A stretch of DNA of 64,000 nucleotides, from contig NZ_JAQZAL010000032.1 in NCBI RefSeq assembly GCF_028737205.1, forward strand, positions 1-64,000, given 5' to 3'. A program made the position numbers and the translations under genes. Shown in pieces: positions 46,048 through 54,808 of this stretch. Each line of letters opens with the position of its first letter. The stretch's first letter is position 1. The stretch is from Actinomycetospora lutea. GTDB lineage: Bacteria > Actinomycetota > Actinomycetes > Mycobacteriales > Pseudonocardiaceae. The notes under the pieces are model-generated. The model had not been told where the DNA came from. It saw only the letters and a program-made list of their open reading frames with translations, and did no database searches.

Positions 46048-47062
46048 GGACTCCCGCCGCCTCGCGACCGAGCATGACGGGGTGTCCTCCCCGCGGCGGC
46101 CGTTCCTGGCGGCCTCCCTGCCACCCGACGCCCTCGCGTCCGCCACGCGGCTGGTGATCGAGCACGCCGACGTGATCGACGAGGTCAGCCCGTGTCTCTA
46201 CGGCGTCGGGCCCGACGACACCGTCGACCTCCTGGCCGCACCGAGCGCCGCCACGGCGGCGATCGAGACGCTGCGGGCCGCGTCGCTGCCGATCCTGCCC
46301 GGCGTCACCGACCGGTACGGGGACGAGCGCACCGAGACCGTGGCCCGCATGGTGCACGACGGGGCCCGGATCGCACGCCACGTCCGCGCGGTCGTCGACC
46401 TCGTGCGTCGCCACGGGTTCGCCGGGCTCGAGGTCGACTACGTGACCCTGCGCCCCGGCGACCGCGCGGCCTTCAGCGCCTACGTCGCCGAGCTGGCACG
46501 TGCCCTCCACGAGGTCGGAGCGCGGCTGGCCGTGACCGTCGAGGCCAGGACCGACGCCCAGGACGACGACGAGCACGACGCCGCCCACGACTACCGCGCA
46601 CTCGGCGCGGTGGTGGACGAGCTGCGGCTGCGCGCCGTGGATTACCACTGGGACACGACGCCACCCGGCCCGATCGCGCCGGTGGAGTGGGTGCGCGCCG
46701 TGCTGGCGTACGCGACCGCCGTCGTCGCCCAGGACAAGATCGTCCTGGGCCTCGCCACCACGGGATACCACTGGACCGACGACCACGGCAGCACCGTCGC
46801 CCACCACGACGCCCTGGTCCTCGCCGATCGTCTCTCCGCAGGAGAGGTCCGCTGGGACCCCCTGAGCGCAGCACCCTGGATCACCCGACGCGACCCCGAC
46901 GGGACCGTCCACGAGGTGTGGTTCGAGGACGCCCGCAGCCTCGCCGCCAAGAGTCGACTCGCGGCCGAGGCCGGGGTCGACGCCATCCTGCTCTGGCTCT
47001 CGGCGCCGCCGGACCCGCGGGTGTGGGCCGAGTTCGCGGCACCCGCCGACAGCACCGGATAA
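46040..47062 (+). CDS. GH18-like (chitinase/YaaH-type) barrel protein lacking the catalytic glutamate
   Basis: This encodes 340 residues with the strand pattern of a GH18 TIM barrel: DVIDEVSPCLYGVGPDD, LPILPGVTD, GFAGLEVDYV, RLAVTVEARTD, LRAVDYHWDT, IVLGLATTGYHW and AILLWLSAPP. In GH18 the fourth strand ends D-x-D-x-E with Glu as the proton donor. Here the block reads GLEVDYVTL, so the position expected to hold Glu is Val135. The catalytic Asp133 is present. There is no signal peptide, so the protein is predicted to be cytoplasmic. The start overlaps the kinase gene by 8 bases. A glycan-binding or sensing role that feeds the sensorless kinase is an attractive inference; a catalytically unusual hydrolase is the alternative. 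Confidence 0.7.
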   Translation: MHEDSRRLATEHDGVSSPRRPFLAASLPPDALASATRLVIEHADVIDEVSPCLYGVGPDDTVDLLAAPSAATAAIETLRAASLPILPGVTDRYGDERTETVARMVHDGARIARHVRAVVDLVRRHGFAGLEVDYVTLRPGDRAAFSAYVAELARALHEVGARLAVTVEARTDAQDDDEHDAAHDYRALGAVVDELRLRAVDYHWDTTPPGPIAPVEWVRAVLAYATAVVAQDKIVLGLATTGYHWTDDHGSTVAHHDALVLADRLSAGEVRWDPLSAAPWITRRDPDGTVHEVWFEDARSLAAKSRLAAEAGVDAILLWLSAPPDPRVWAEFAAPADSTG

Positions 47063-47323
47063 CGCAGTCCGTGGACATCGGACGCACAACACCACGCGGT
47101 CGACATCTCCTTTGTCGCGATTCATGGTCAATGCTGGCGCCAATAGCGATCATAGGTGCCGTAATGGCCTATTCGGAGGACGTCATTAAATACACGACGT
47201 GACCTAATGTGGGGCGAGGAGCCGTCGACTGCCCCGACCGCGACGGCTCGGGGGAGGGCGGTCACCCATGCGCTCCATCGATGCCGGTTCGGCGAGCCGA
47301 GCGAGCGGGACGGAGCACCGGCG

Positions 47324-47980
47324 ATGACCGACATCGTGATCGGTGACGACCACACGGCCTTCGCCGAGGCGCTCGCCGAGGTCCTCGACGACGTCACGCG
47401 CCGCGTGGTGGCGGTGGAGAACACCACGACGGGCGTCCTCGAGGCGGTCCGGAGCACCACGCCGGACCTGTGCCTGCTCGACCGGTGGTTCGACGACGGC
47501 GACGCGCTCGACGTGCTCGGCGACCTGCACGCAGCCTGCCGGCACGTGAAGGTCGTCGTGTTCACGGCGGATCCCGACCGCGACGTGGCGCACGAGGCGC
47601 TCGAGCGCGGCGCCGACGGCTTCGTGCACAAGACGCGCGGTACGTCCGCGCTGTTCGGCGCGCTCGACCGCACCCTCGCGGGCGAGACGGTCGTCGAGCT
47701 GCCGCCCCGCTGGCAGCGTCCGGACCGCCACGACCGGACGGATCGGAGCCGACCGGCCGCCCACCTCACCGCCCGGGAGAAGCAGTGCCTCGCGCTGCTC
47801 GTCCACGGCGCGAGCACGCCCGAGATCGCGGCGCGCCTGGGGATCGGCATCACCACGGTGCGCACCCACGTGCAGGGGATCATGACGAAGGTCGGGGTGC
47901 ACACCCGGCTCGAGGCGTCGGCCTACGCCGTGCGGCACGGCCTGGTGGACGCCCCGCAGCGGGACTCCCGGCGCGCCTGA
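47324..47980 (+). CDS. NarL/LuxR-family response regulator
   Basis: This encodes 218 residues. The receiver domain starts DIVIGDDHTAFAEALAEVL (acidic pair Asp8/Asp9), with phosphoacceptor Asp53 in LCLLDRWFDDG and Lys103 in GFVHKTRG. The C-terminal LuxR HTH (about 148-210) reads LTAREKQCLALLVHGAST with RTHVQGIMTKVGV. ATG 47324 has GGAG 9 bases upstream; a longer frame from 47207 is not supported. It lies 261 bases after the GH18-like gene. The gap has an A/T-rich promoter-like patch around 47110-47210 and no gene. The histidine kinase at 45367 is the nearest possible partner. It converges with the deacetylase gene at 47993. Confidence 0.88.
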   Translation: MTDIVIGDDHTAFAEALAEVLDDVTRRVVAVENTTTGVLEAVRSTTPDLCLLDRWFDDGDALDVLGDLHAACRHVKVVVFTADPDRDVAHEALERGADGFVHKTRGTSALFGALDRTLAGETVVELPPRWQRPDRHDRTDRSRPAAHLTAREKQCLALLVHGASTPEIAARLGIGITTVRTHVQGIMTKVGVHTRLEASAYAVRHGLVDAPQRDSRRA

Positions 47981-47992
47981 GCCCTCGTCACG

Positions 47993-49471
47993 TCAGGGCG
48001 CGGTGTCGGCCACGGCCCGCTCGGTGCCGAGACGCACCCGCGCGCGGCCCGCGGCCGGACCGACCACGCACCACGTGCCGCCGCGGCGCTCGAGGCACGA
48101 CCCGGCACGGTCCCGCCACCAGCTCGCGACCTCGTGCGGGAGGGCGTGCCACACCGAGGGATCCGCGTGGAACGTCGTCAGGAGCTCGCGGTACCCGTCG
48201 GCGACCCGGGGATCGGTCGCGTAGTCGGGGTGGGTCAGGACGAGCGCCATGCCCTCCCGGTCCCGGATGTGCGCGGTCTTGTCGAGCCACACCGTCGCCC
48301 CGGGGTGGTCCAGGACGGCGAACACCGTGTGGTCCTGGGGCAGGGTGATCGGGAGCTCGACCATGTCGCCGTGCAGGAACGGCTGGGTGGTGCAGCAGCC
48401 ACCCGGCTGGGGCTCGTAGGGGTCGGTGTCGGGCGTCGACGTGTCGTAGGCGAAGCCCAGCTCGGGCATCCACTCCCACTGCCGTTGCGTCGCCGGGGAC
48501 CGGAAGCCGTGCGCACCCCAGCGCTCCGCGGCGCGCCGCATCGCGGGGAGGCGCCGCCGCAGCAGGCGGCGCGACCCCAGGTCCTTGCCGTCGTGGCGCA
48601 GGCCGTGCACCCCGATCTCGCAGCCCTCGTCCTGCAGGGCCCGCACCTCCCGGTCGTCGACGTCGTAGCGCTCGGCGACGAGGTTCCAGGAAGACCGCAG
48701 GCCCAGATCGCGCTCGGTGGCGCGCAGCAGCTCGCGCTGCGCGAAGCCGTCCCCGGTCTCCACGTCGTGGGTGAGCACCAGCGCCCAGCGACGGCCGTCC
48801 GGCCAGGGCTCGATCCAGGGCACCGGCTCGCCCGCGACGCCACCGATCCGCCCGAGCAGCCACACCGAGAGGTCCGCGACGCAGTCCTCGACGGGCCACC
48901 GCGGGAAGTCGGACCGTCCCTGGACCGTGGTGAAAGCCTGTCGCAGCCGGATCTGCACCGGGCGCGGGAGCACGGGCCGCACGGCGTAGTAGCCGCGGAT
49001 CGCGAGACCCCGGACGGCGGACAGGAGCCCGGAGCGGCCGAGGTCGCGGTACCCCTCGCTCCACAGCGTCGTGAGGACCTCGCCCGGGTCGAACGGGAGG
49101 AGCAGGCTCCCGTCGACGTGGCGGCGCACCGACGAGACCGGCCGCCCGTCGGGATCGGCGACGACGGCGTCGCGGCGCCACGCCGCGGTGTCCAGCTCGC
49201 GGTCGAGCGCCTCGTCGGTCACGACGCGGCCGGCGACGGGGATGCCGTCCACGGTGAAGCGGCCGGACCGGCGCTCGGACGCCGGGCGCTCCTCCGCCCG
49301 GCACCACCACAGGCAGGTCCCCGGGTCCGCTACGGGCCAGAGCGTGCCGGCCGCCCGGACCGGCGCCGCGGGGCGCGGCCTGCTCGCCCGCACGACGCGG
49401 TAGGGCACGCGGACGTGGTCGAAGAAGCCGAACGGCTCGGTCGCCTCGAAGGCGACGGCGGGTGGGGTCAC
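47993..49471 (-). CDS. Polysaccharide deacetylase-family protein
   Basis: This encodes 492 residues. The N-terminal half (about 1-245) is unrecognised. The C-terminal half has the NodB-type pattern: LVLTHDVETGDGFAQRE (a HDVE variant of the TFDD motif), GCEIGVHGLRHDGKDLGS (zinc His-x3-His) and GFRSPATQRQW (Arg-Pro block). There is no signal peptide, so it probably acts on an intracellular or lipid-linked sugar. GTG 49471 has GGAGAGG 8 bases upstream. It is the last gene of a four-gene operon, 2 bases after the ATP-grasp gene, so its substrate is likely made by those partners. Deacetylation of an amino sugar or removal of an N-acyl group is the family-level expectation. Confidence 0.8.
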   Translation of the reverse strand: MTPPAVAFEATEPFGFFDHVRVPYRVVRASRPRPAAPVRAAGTLWPVADPGTCLWWCRAEERPASERRSGRFTVDGIPVAGRVVTDEALDRELDTAAWRRDAVVADPDGRPVSSVRRHVDGSLLLPFDPGEVLTTLWSEGYRDLGRSGLLSAVRGLAIRGYYAVRPVLPRPVQIRLRQAFTTVQGRSDFPRWPVEDCVADLSVWLLGRIGGVAGEPVPWIEPWPDGRRWALVLTHDVETGDGFAQRELLRATERDLGLRSSWNLVAERYDVDDREVRALQDEGCEIGVHGLRHDGKDLGSRRLLRRRLPAMRRAAERWGAHGFRSPATQRQWEWMPELGFAYDTSTPDTDPYEPQPGGCCTTQPFLHGDMVELPITLPQDHTVFAVLDHPGATVWLDKTAHIRDREGMALVLTHPDYATDPRVADGYRELLTTFHADPSVWHALPHEVASWWRDRAGSCLERRGGTWCVVGPAAGRARVRLGTERAVADTAP

Positions 49472-49473
49472 GG

Positions 49474-50712
49474 CTAGAGACCTCTCCTCACGGCGAGATA
49501 GGGGAGCAGCGCGCACTCGTAGAACCAGGGCAGCGGGTCGCGCAGGGAGAACACGGCCTCGGTGTCGGCGCCGGGCAGGGTGCGCAGGTAGGTGCCGAGG
49601 CGCTGCGTGCCGGCCCGGACGTCGCGCACGGCGTTCGGCAGGTCGGTCGCCAGCCGGATCCAGCGCACCCCGGGGCGGGTCCGCACGGTCGCCGGCGGTG
49701 GCGCGTCCTCCGTGCAGGCCCGGTGGAGCAGGTAGGGGAAGTCGACGCCGGCCGCCGCACCCAGCGAGTGGTAGCCCCACGTGCGCGCGTTGACGTCCAG
49801 GAGCCGGGCGCGCCCGTCCCGGGGATCGCGCTTGTACTCGAGCTCGACGAGACCGTCGTAGTCCACCGCGGCCAGGAACCGCTCCGACGGGGCGTCGAGC
49901 TCGGGCAGGTCGACCGTCTCGACGAACGTGCTGGCCCGGCCGAACTCGGAGGGGTGCTGGCGCCGGCGGCGGACGGTCATGACGGCGACCGGTGTCCCCG
50001 CGCGGACGAGGGCGCAGTACGAGTACTGCTCCCGCCCGCCGCCGGGCACCAGCTCCTGCACCAGGATCTCGCCCGGTCCCGCCACCGCGGTCGCCCGCGC
50101 CACCACCGCGGCGAGCTCGTCGCGGGCGTCGACACGCCACGCCTTCACCCCGGTGCTGTAGAAGAAGTGCTCCTTGATCGCCGGCTTGACGACGAACGGG
50201 CCCTCGGCGTCGGCGTCGACCAGGTCCTCGAGGTCGTCGGGGCCCTGGGGCACCCAGGTGCGCGGGTGGTCGATACCGAGCTCGGCGGCGGTTCGGTAGG
50301 TCTCGCGCTTGTCCCAGCAGACGCGCACCGCGGCCCAGGACGGGCTGGTGACGCGGAACCGCGGCTCGAGATCCCCGCGGTGGCGGGCGAGGAGCGCGAC
50401 CGTCTCGTCCCGGGTCGGGTAGAGCAGCCAGCCGTCCATCGCAACCTCGCGCGCCGCCCGCTCGATCGCCGCGAGCGCGGCGTCGTCGTCGCGCAGGTCG
50501 GGCACGCGTGTCGTGTGGGCGACGTAGCGCGACGCCGAGGCCGGCGCCCGCTCGTCGTCGAGGACGCACACCGGGATCCCGTGCCGGCCGAGGCTGCGGG
50601 CGATACCCAGCCCCTGGTAATCGCCTCCGATCACCAGGGCGCCGGGCCGCCCGTGCCGCGAGCGCCGACGCGGGGACGGGGCGCTCGCGGCAGGGCTCGT
50701 GACAGCGCTCAT
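49474..50712 (-). CDS. ATP-grasp ligase
   Basis: This encodes 412 residues. A Rossmann-like N-terminal domain starts ALVIGGDYQGLGIARSLGRH. The ATP-grasp module has SWAAVRVCWDKRETYRTAAE, the lysine strand GPFVVKPAIKEHFFYST and the acidic metal site DGLVELEYKRDPRDGRARLL with DVNARTWG. Such enzymes activate a carboxylate as acyl phosphate and join it to an amine or thiol; carbamoyl-phosphate-synthase-like and D-amino-acid ligase-like members look similar. It is coupled to the FAD oxidoreductase by ATGA and followed 2 bases later by the deacetylase gene. A peptide- or amino-acid-modified sugar is one possible product. The substrate is not readable from sequence. Confidence 0.85.
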   Translation of the reverse strand: MSAVTSPAASAPSPRRRSRHGRPGALVIGGDYQGLGIARSLGRHGIPVCVLDDERAPASASRYVAHTTRVPDLRDDDAALAAIERAAREVAMDGWLLYPTRDETVALLARHRGDLEPRFRVTSPSWAAVRVCWDKRETYRTAAELGIDHPRTWVPQGPDDLEDLVDADAEGPFVVKPAIKEHFFYSTGVKAWRVDARDELAAVVARATAVAGPGEILVQELVPGGGREQYSYCALVRAGTPVAVMTVRRRRQHPSEFGRASTFVETVDLPELDAPSERFLAAVDYDGLVELEYKRDPRDGRARLLDVNARTWGYHSLGAAAGVDFPYLLHRACTEDAPPPATVRTRPGVRWIRLATDLPNAVRDVRAGTQRLGTYLRTLPGADTEAVFSLRDPLPWFYECALLPYLAVRRGL

Positions 50713-51914
50713 GCGGCCGGCGCGAAGCGGGGCAGCGGCGCGGGCGGCGCCCCGGCGAGGGAGCGCGCCAGCTCGCGGCCGGTGTACCAGCTCCCGGAGA
50801 CGAAGCGCATGGTCGGGCCGAAGCTGCGGGCCGCGGGGGCACCCACGATGTGCAGCCCCGGCACCGAGGTCTCCATGCCCCGGCGCAGCCGCGGGTAGCC
50901 GGCGGTCGTCCGGATACCGGCCACCAGGGTGGGGTGGAGGAACGGGTAGCGGCGGATGTCGACGCGGTAGCCCGTGCCGAGCAGGACGTGGTCGACCTCG
51001 CGGTCCCCGCCGTCGCTCAGACGGACCCGCACGCCGCCGTCGGCGGTCGGCGAGGCGGTGCGCATCTCGGCGCCGAAGGTGATGCGGACGTCGGCCAGGC
51101 GCGGGCGCAGCCAGGCGGCACCGGCCGGCCGGATCGCGCGGTACGCCAGCGGGTCGGCGACCGTGCGTGGCAGGCGGCCGAAGAGGTCGGGCACGGCCAC
51201 CAGCCGGGACAGCCCCATGGGGCCCACGTCGGTGGGCGCGTAGACGAGCGGTGTCGCGCGCCCCAGACGGCGGTGCCAGACGCCTCCGTGCAGCCAGTTG
51301 ATGTGCTCGGCGCGGACGGCGACCTCGACCCGGGCGCCCCGCTCGTGCATCAGCGCCGCCGACTCGAGCGCGCTCTGACCGCCGCCCACGACGAGCACCC
51401 GGCGCCCGGCGAAGCGGCCCAGGTCGCGGTGCTCGCTCGCGTGCGTCATCAGCTCCGGCGGGAGGTCGGCGCCGACGACCGGACGGTGCACGAAGTCCGC
51501 GATGCCGCAGGCGATCACGACCCGCGCCGCCCGCAGCCGGTCACCGTCGTCGAGGTCGAGCACGAACGCCCCGCCCTCGCGGCGGAGCATCTGCACCCGG
51601 CGGCGGTCGACGTCGGGCGCGGCGGTCTCCTGGACCCACGTCCCGTAGTCGATGAACCGCTCGAGCGGGACCGGCATCTCGACGTCCCATCCCCTGGCCG
51701 CCGCGTAGGTCTCCAGGGAGAGCGGGCCGTCGTACTCGGCGATGCTGGTCGCGGTGCGGTTCGAGCGCAGGAGCATGCCCTCGGGCATGGTGCGCCAGAA
51801 CGACATCGGGTCGCCCAGCACGTGGGTGGAGACGCCGGCGCGGCGCAGGTGGGCGGTGGCCGCGAGACCGTAGGGCCCCGCCCCGATGACGACGACGTCG
51901 CAGTCGGTGGTCAT
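50709..51914 (-). CDS. FAD-dependent oxidoreductase (flavin monooxygenase-like)
   Basis: This encodes 401 residues. FAD is bound by CDVVVIGAGPYGLAATAHL at the N terminus, and NAD(P)H by the second Rossmann motif RRVLVVGGGQSALESAALMH. The C-terminal LLGTGYRVDIRRYPFL carries the family's ATG/GTG-type motif. The pattern resembles flavin-containing and N-hydroxylating monooxygenases. ATG 51914 has AAGGGAG about 6 bases upstream and overlaps the GT4 stop (ATGA); its own stop overlaps the ATP-grasp start. It probably oxidises an amino or hydroxyl group in a glycan precursor or a small molecule made by this operon. Confidence 0.87.
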   Translation of the reverse strand: MTTDCDVVVIGAGPYGLAATAHLRRAGVSTHVLGDPMSFWRTMPEGMLLRSNRTATSIAEYDGPLSLETYAAARGWDVEMPVPLERFIDYGTWVQETAAPDVDRRRVQMLRREGGAFVLDLDDGDRLRAARVVIACGIADFVHRPVVGADLPPELMTHASEHRDLGRFAGRRVLVVGGGQSALESAALMHERGARVEVAVRAEHINWLHGGVWHRRLGRATPLVYAPTDVGPMGLSRLVAVPDLFGRLPRTVADPLAYRAIRPAGAAWLRPRLADVRITFGAEMRTASPTADGGVRVRLSDGGDREVDHVLLGTGYRVDIRRYPFLHPTLVAGIRTTAGYPRLRRGMETSVPGLHIVGAPAARSFGPTMRFVSGSWYTGRELARSLAGAPPAPLPRFAPAA

Positions 51915-53200
51915 GCTCGCTCCCTTCGGGTACGGACGCCGCGGTCGGGAGCGCGTCGCCGACGCCTCCGGGTCGGGGCCGCGGCACGATCGATCGCCTC
52001 GAGATAGACGGCGGCCTGGCGCTCCCAGCACAGCTCGTCGACCACGCGCCGCCGACCCTCGGCACCGAGCCGCCGCGCGCGGGCGGGGTCGTCGAGCAGC
52101 GCGTCGAGCTCGGCGGCGAAGCGCCGGACGTCACCCGCCGGGACCGCCACGCCCGCACCGGCGGTCAGCGCGGTCGTCTCGGGCAGGTCGAAGGCGACCA
52201 CCGGCAGGCCGAAGGCCATGTACTCCATGACCTTCACCGGCGACACCTCCACCTGCAGCGAGGTGTCGAGGCCGACGTCGGCCGTGGCCAGGTGGGTGAA
52301 GAGCTCGTCCTCGGACAGCCAGCCCGGCAGGGCGACCCACGCCTCCAGGCCCCGGGCGACGACCTGTGCCCGCAGCTCGTCGAGGCACTCCCCGTCGCCG
52401 AGGAGCACGAAGCGGACGTCGCGACGGCGGTGGTCGTGCACGAGGACCGCGATGGCGTCGACAAGCAGATCCACGCGGTCCTGGCGGCCCATCTTCCCGG
52501 CCCAGCAGCACAGCGCCGCGGCGCCGGACCGCAGGGCGGGATCCGGGCGGGCGGCCTCGACCAGCGCGAGGCGCGGTCCGTTGCGCACCACCGCGATCCG
52601 TTCCGCGGGCGCGCCGGCCGTCTCGAGCCGCCGGCGCAGGTGGTGGTTGACCGTGATCGTGACGGTGGCGACCGCCTGGGTGCGCCGCTCCAGCCAGCGC
52701 AGGACGCGCTCCATCGCGGGCGAGGTCCCGTACCGGGCGGCGAACAGCTCGGGCATGAGGTCGCGCTGGTCGACGACGACGCGCGCCCCGAGGGCGCGCA
52801 GCAGCCAGGCGATCGGGAAGTAGACGTCCGGCGGCTGGCAGAACTGGACGACGTCGACCGGGCGGCGGCGGTGCGCGCGGGGCGCGAGCACGGCGGCCCA
52901 GCCGAACGCCAGGCCGTACTCCTGCAGGTAGCCGAGCACGCCCGGGGACTCTGGCGGCGCCGGGTGCTCGAGGAGCGTCAGGCCGGGCACGCCGCGCCAC
53001 GGGTCCTGCGCGGGGTCCCGGCGCGTCACGACGGTGACGTGGTGACCGGCGGCGAGCAGGGCGGGGACCTGCTTGCGCAGCCGCTGGTCGACCGCGGCGG
53101 GGATGTTCTCCACGACGAGCAGGACGTGGGCCGCGACACCGGGCCGGTCCGGCGGGTCGACCGCCGTCCCCGGCGCCTCGGGCGCGTCCTGCTGGGTCAT
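51911..53200 (-). CDS. Family 4 glycosyltransferase leading the ATP-grasp operon
   Basis: This encodes 429 residues, GT-B. The N-terminal lobe has HVLLVVENIPAAVDQRLRKQ and VVDQRDLMPELFAARYG. The C-terminal lobe has AALCCWAGKMGRQDRVDLLV, VALPGWLSEDELF and SPVKVMEYMAFGLPVVAFDL with the glutamate of the E-x7-E region. ATG 53200 is preceded by a very strong GGGGAGGGG. It is the first gene of an operon of four, all linked by ATGA or a 2-base gap. The 224-base gap to the divergent response regulator at 53425 must contain both promoters. Confidence 0.87.
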   Translation of the reverse strand: MTQQDAPEAPGTAVDPPDRPGVAAHVLLVVENIPAAVDQRLRKQVPALLAAGHHVTVVTRRDPAQDPWRGVPGLTLLEHPAPPESPGVLGYLQEYGLAFGWAAVLAPRAHRRRPVDVVQFCQPPDVYFPIAWLLRALGARVVVDQRDLMPELFAARYGTSPAMERVLRWLERRTQAVATVTITVNHHLRRRLETAGAPAERIAVVRNGPRLALVEAARPDPALRSGAAALCCWAGKMGRQDRVDLLVDAIAVLVHDHRRRDVRFVLLGDGECLDELRAQVVARGLEAWVALPGWLSEDELFTHLATADVGLDTSLQVEVSPVKVMEYMAFGLPVVAFDLPETTALTAGAGVAVPAGDVRRFAAELDALLDDPARARRLGAEGRRRVVDELCWERQAAVYLEAIDRAAAPTRRRRRRAPDRGVRTRRERA

Positions 53201-53424
53201 GCGGTCCCCTCCCCCGGGCCCGGACCGCGGTCGCCGCGGCGTGGCGGGCCCATCATCAGGACGGCCGGAGGACGCCGGGACGGGCATCTGACGTAGGCCG
53301 ACTCGTCCTGCTTCGGGAGGTGATCCCGGGGCGGGCCGACAGACCCTGGACGAGGTGGTCCGACGACCGCACCCTCGTGGTGGCGGAGGACGTCGGTGCG
53401 GGTCGCGCACGGAGGAGGCGCACG

Positions 53425-54171
53425 GTGGAGGTCGTGCAGGGGGGACGCGCCCGCGGCGCCGTACCCGCGGCAGGGGCCGCGCGGCCCGATCCGGCACGGC
53501 CTCCCGCACCCTCGCCCATCCACCTGGCCGTGGTCGACCCGAACCGGATCGTCGCCGAGGTGATGGCTGCCCGGCTGGGGGCCGAGAAGGACATCCAGGT
53601 GCTGCGCTGCGCGGTCGGCGGCGACGACTTCCACCGGCTGGTCGCCCACACCCCGCTCGACGTCGTGCTCGCCGACGCGGGCCTGTTCGCCGCGAGCGGG
53701 ATCGACGAGCACCGCCCGCGCACCGGGACACCGGCGATCGTGCTGCTCGCCGACCGCCGGGACCGGTCGACGCTCGTGTCGGCCGTGCGCGCCGGGGTCC
53801 GCGGGTGGGTCCCGCGCAGCGCCCCGACCGGCGAGCTCCTCGCCGCCGTGCGGGCCTCCGCCCACGGCGGCACGTGGCTGCCCCCGGCGCAGCTGACCGA
53901 GGTCCTCGGCGAGCTCGTGTGGTCGAGCCCGCCCGAGGACCCGACCCGCGCGCTGCTGGACACGCTGACCCGCCGCGAACGGGAGGTGCTCTCCTGCCTC
54001 GCCGAGGGCCTGACCCGCCCCGAGGTGGCCGAGCGGCTGCGGATGTCGCCCAACACCGTGCGCACCCACGTGCAGAGCACGCTGGCGAAGCTCGGGGTCA
54101 GCTCGTCCCTCGCCGCCGTCGCGCTCTTCCGCGCCGCCGGCGACGGGCGGCCGGACGCGGGCGCGCGGTGA
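53425..54171 (+). CDS. LuxR-type response regulator coupled to an acetyltransferase gene
   Basis: This encodes 248 residues. A 35-residue variable N terminus precedes a receiver-like domain (IHLAVVDPNRIVAEVMAARL, with the phosphoacceptor expected in DVVLADAGLF). The C-terminal HTH starts LTRREREVLSCLAEGLTRPE and contains SPNTVRTHVQSTLAKLGV. The first strand has a single Asp instead of the usual acidic pair and lacks DD, so phosphorylation is not certain. GTG 53425 has GGAGGAGG 6 bases upstream, which decides the start over GTG 53320. Its stop overlaps the acetyltransferase start (GTGA), so a regulator and a sugar-modifying enzyme are made as one unit. Confidence 0.85.
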   Translation: MEVVQGGRARGAVPAAGAARPDPARPPAPSPIHLAVVDPNRIVAEVMAARLGAEKDIQVLRCAVGGDDFHRLVAHTPLDVVLADAGLFAASGIDEHRPRTGTPAIVLLADRRDRSTLVSAVRAGVRGWVPRSAPTGELLAAVRASAHGGTWLPPAQLTEVLGELVWSSPPEDPTRALLDTLTRREREVLSCLAEGLTRPEVAERLRMSPNTVRTHVQSTLAKLGVSSSLAAVALFRAAGDGRPDAGAR

Positions 54172-54785
54172 CGGCGCCGTCGGCCGCGGGCACGCGCATC
54201 CATCCCACGGCCGAGGTGGAGGACGGGTCGCGGGTCGGTGCGGGTACCACGGTGTGGCAGTTCGCCCACGTCCGCCACGGTGCGCGGGTCGGCGAGGGCT
54301 GCACGCTGGGGCGCGGAGCGTTCGTCGACGAGGACGTCGTGCTCGGCGACCGGGTGAAGGTCCAGAACCACGCGCTGATCTACCGGCCGGCCCGTCTGGG
54401 CGACGGGGTGTTCGTCGGGCCGGCGGTGGTGCTGACCAACGACCTGCATCCCCGGGCGGTGACCGTCGAGGGGGCACCGAAGGGCGTCGACGACTGGGAC
54501 GCCGTGGGCGTCGTCCTCGACGAGGGCTGCTCGATCGGTGCCCGCACCGTGCTCCTGCCCGGCGTGCACGTCGGGCGCTGGGCGATGGTGGGCGCCGGGT
54601 CGGTCGTCACCCGGGACGTGCCGCCGTTCGCGCTGGTCGCCGGGACACCGGCGCGCCGGCGGGGCTGGGTCGGCCGGGCCGGGCACCGGCTCGAGGACCT
54701 CGGCGGCGGGCGGTACCGCTGCCCGGCCACCGCCGAGTCCTACGTCGAGGACGCCGCGGGCCGGCTCGCCCCGGCGGCCGGCTGA
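54168..54785 (+). CDS. Hexapeptide-repeat sugar N-acetyltransferase (WbpD/WlbB-like)
   Basis: This encodes 205 residues, left-handed beta-helix. Hexapeptide turns run from HPTAEVEDGSRVGAGTTVW through GCSIGARTVLLPGVHVGRWA to AMVGAGSVVTRDVPPFALVA. WbpD-type enzymes N-acetylate the 3-amino group of UDP-2-acetamido-3-amino-2,3-dideoxy-glucuronate. FVGPAVVLTNDLHPRAVT matches the N-D-x-x-P loop of that subgroup. A DegT aminotransferase and a Gfo/Idh dehydrogenase of the same pathway lie at 60962-63369. The GTG overlaps the regulator stop by 4 bases. Other amino-sugar acetyltransferases look similar, so the substrate is inferred from the neighbours. Confidence 0.85.
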   Translation: MTAPSAAGTRIHPTAEVEDGSRVGAGTTVWQFAHVRHGARVGEGCTLGRGAFVDEDVVLGDRVKVQNHALIYRPARLGDGVFVGPAVVLTNDLHPRAVTVEGAPKGVDDWDAVGVVLDEGCSIGARTVLLPGVHVGRWAMVGAGSVVTRDVPPFALVAGTPARRRGWVGRAGHRLEDLGGGRYRCPATAESYVEDAAGRLAPAAG

Positions 54786-54808
54786 CGGACCCTCCCCGGA
54801 CCCGTCAG
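54782..54808. terminator. Hairpin between convergent genes
   Basis: CTGACGG and CCGTCAG form a perfect 7-base stem around a 13-base loop. It includes the stop codon of the acetyltransferase gene and the last bases of the convergent deacetylase gene, so it may end both transcripts. Confidence 0.4.
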
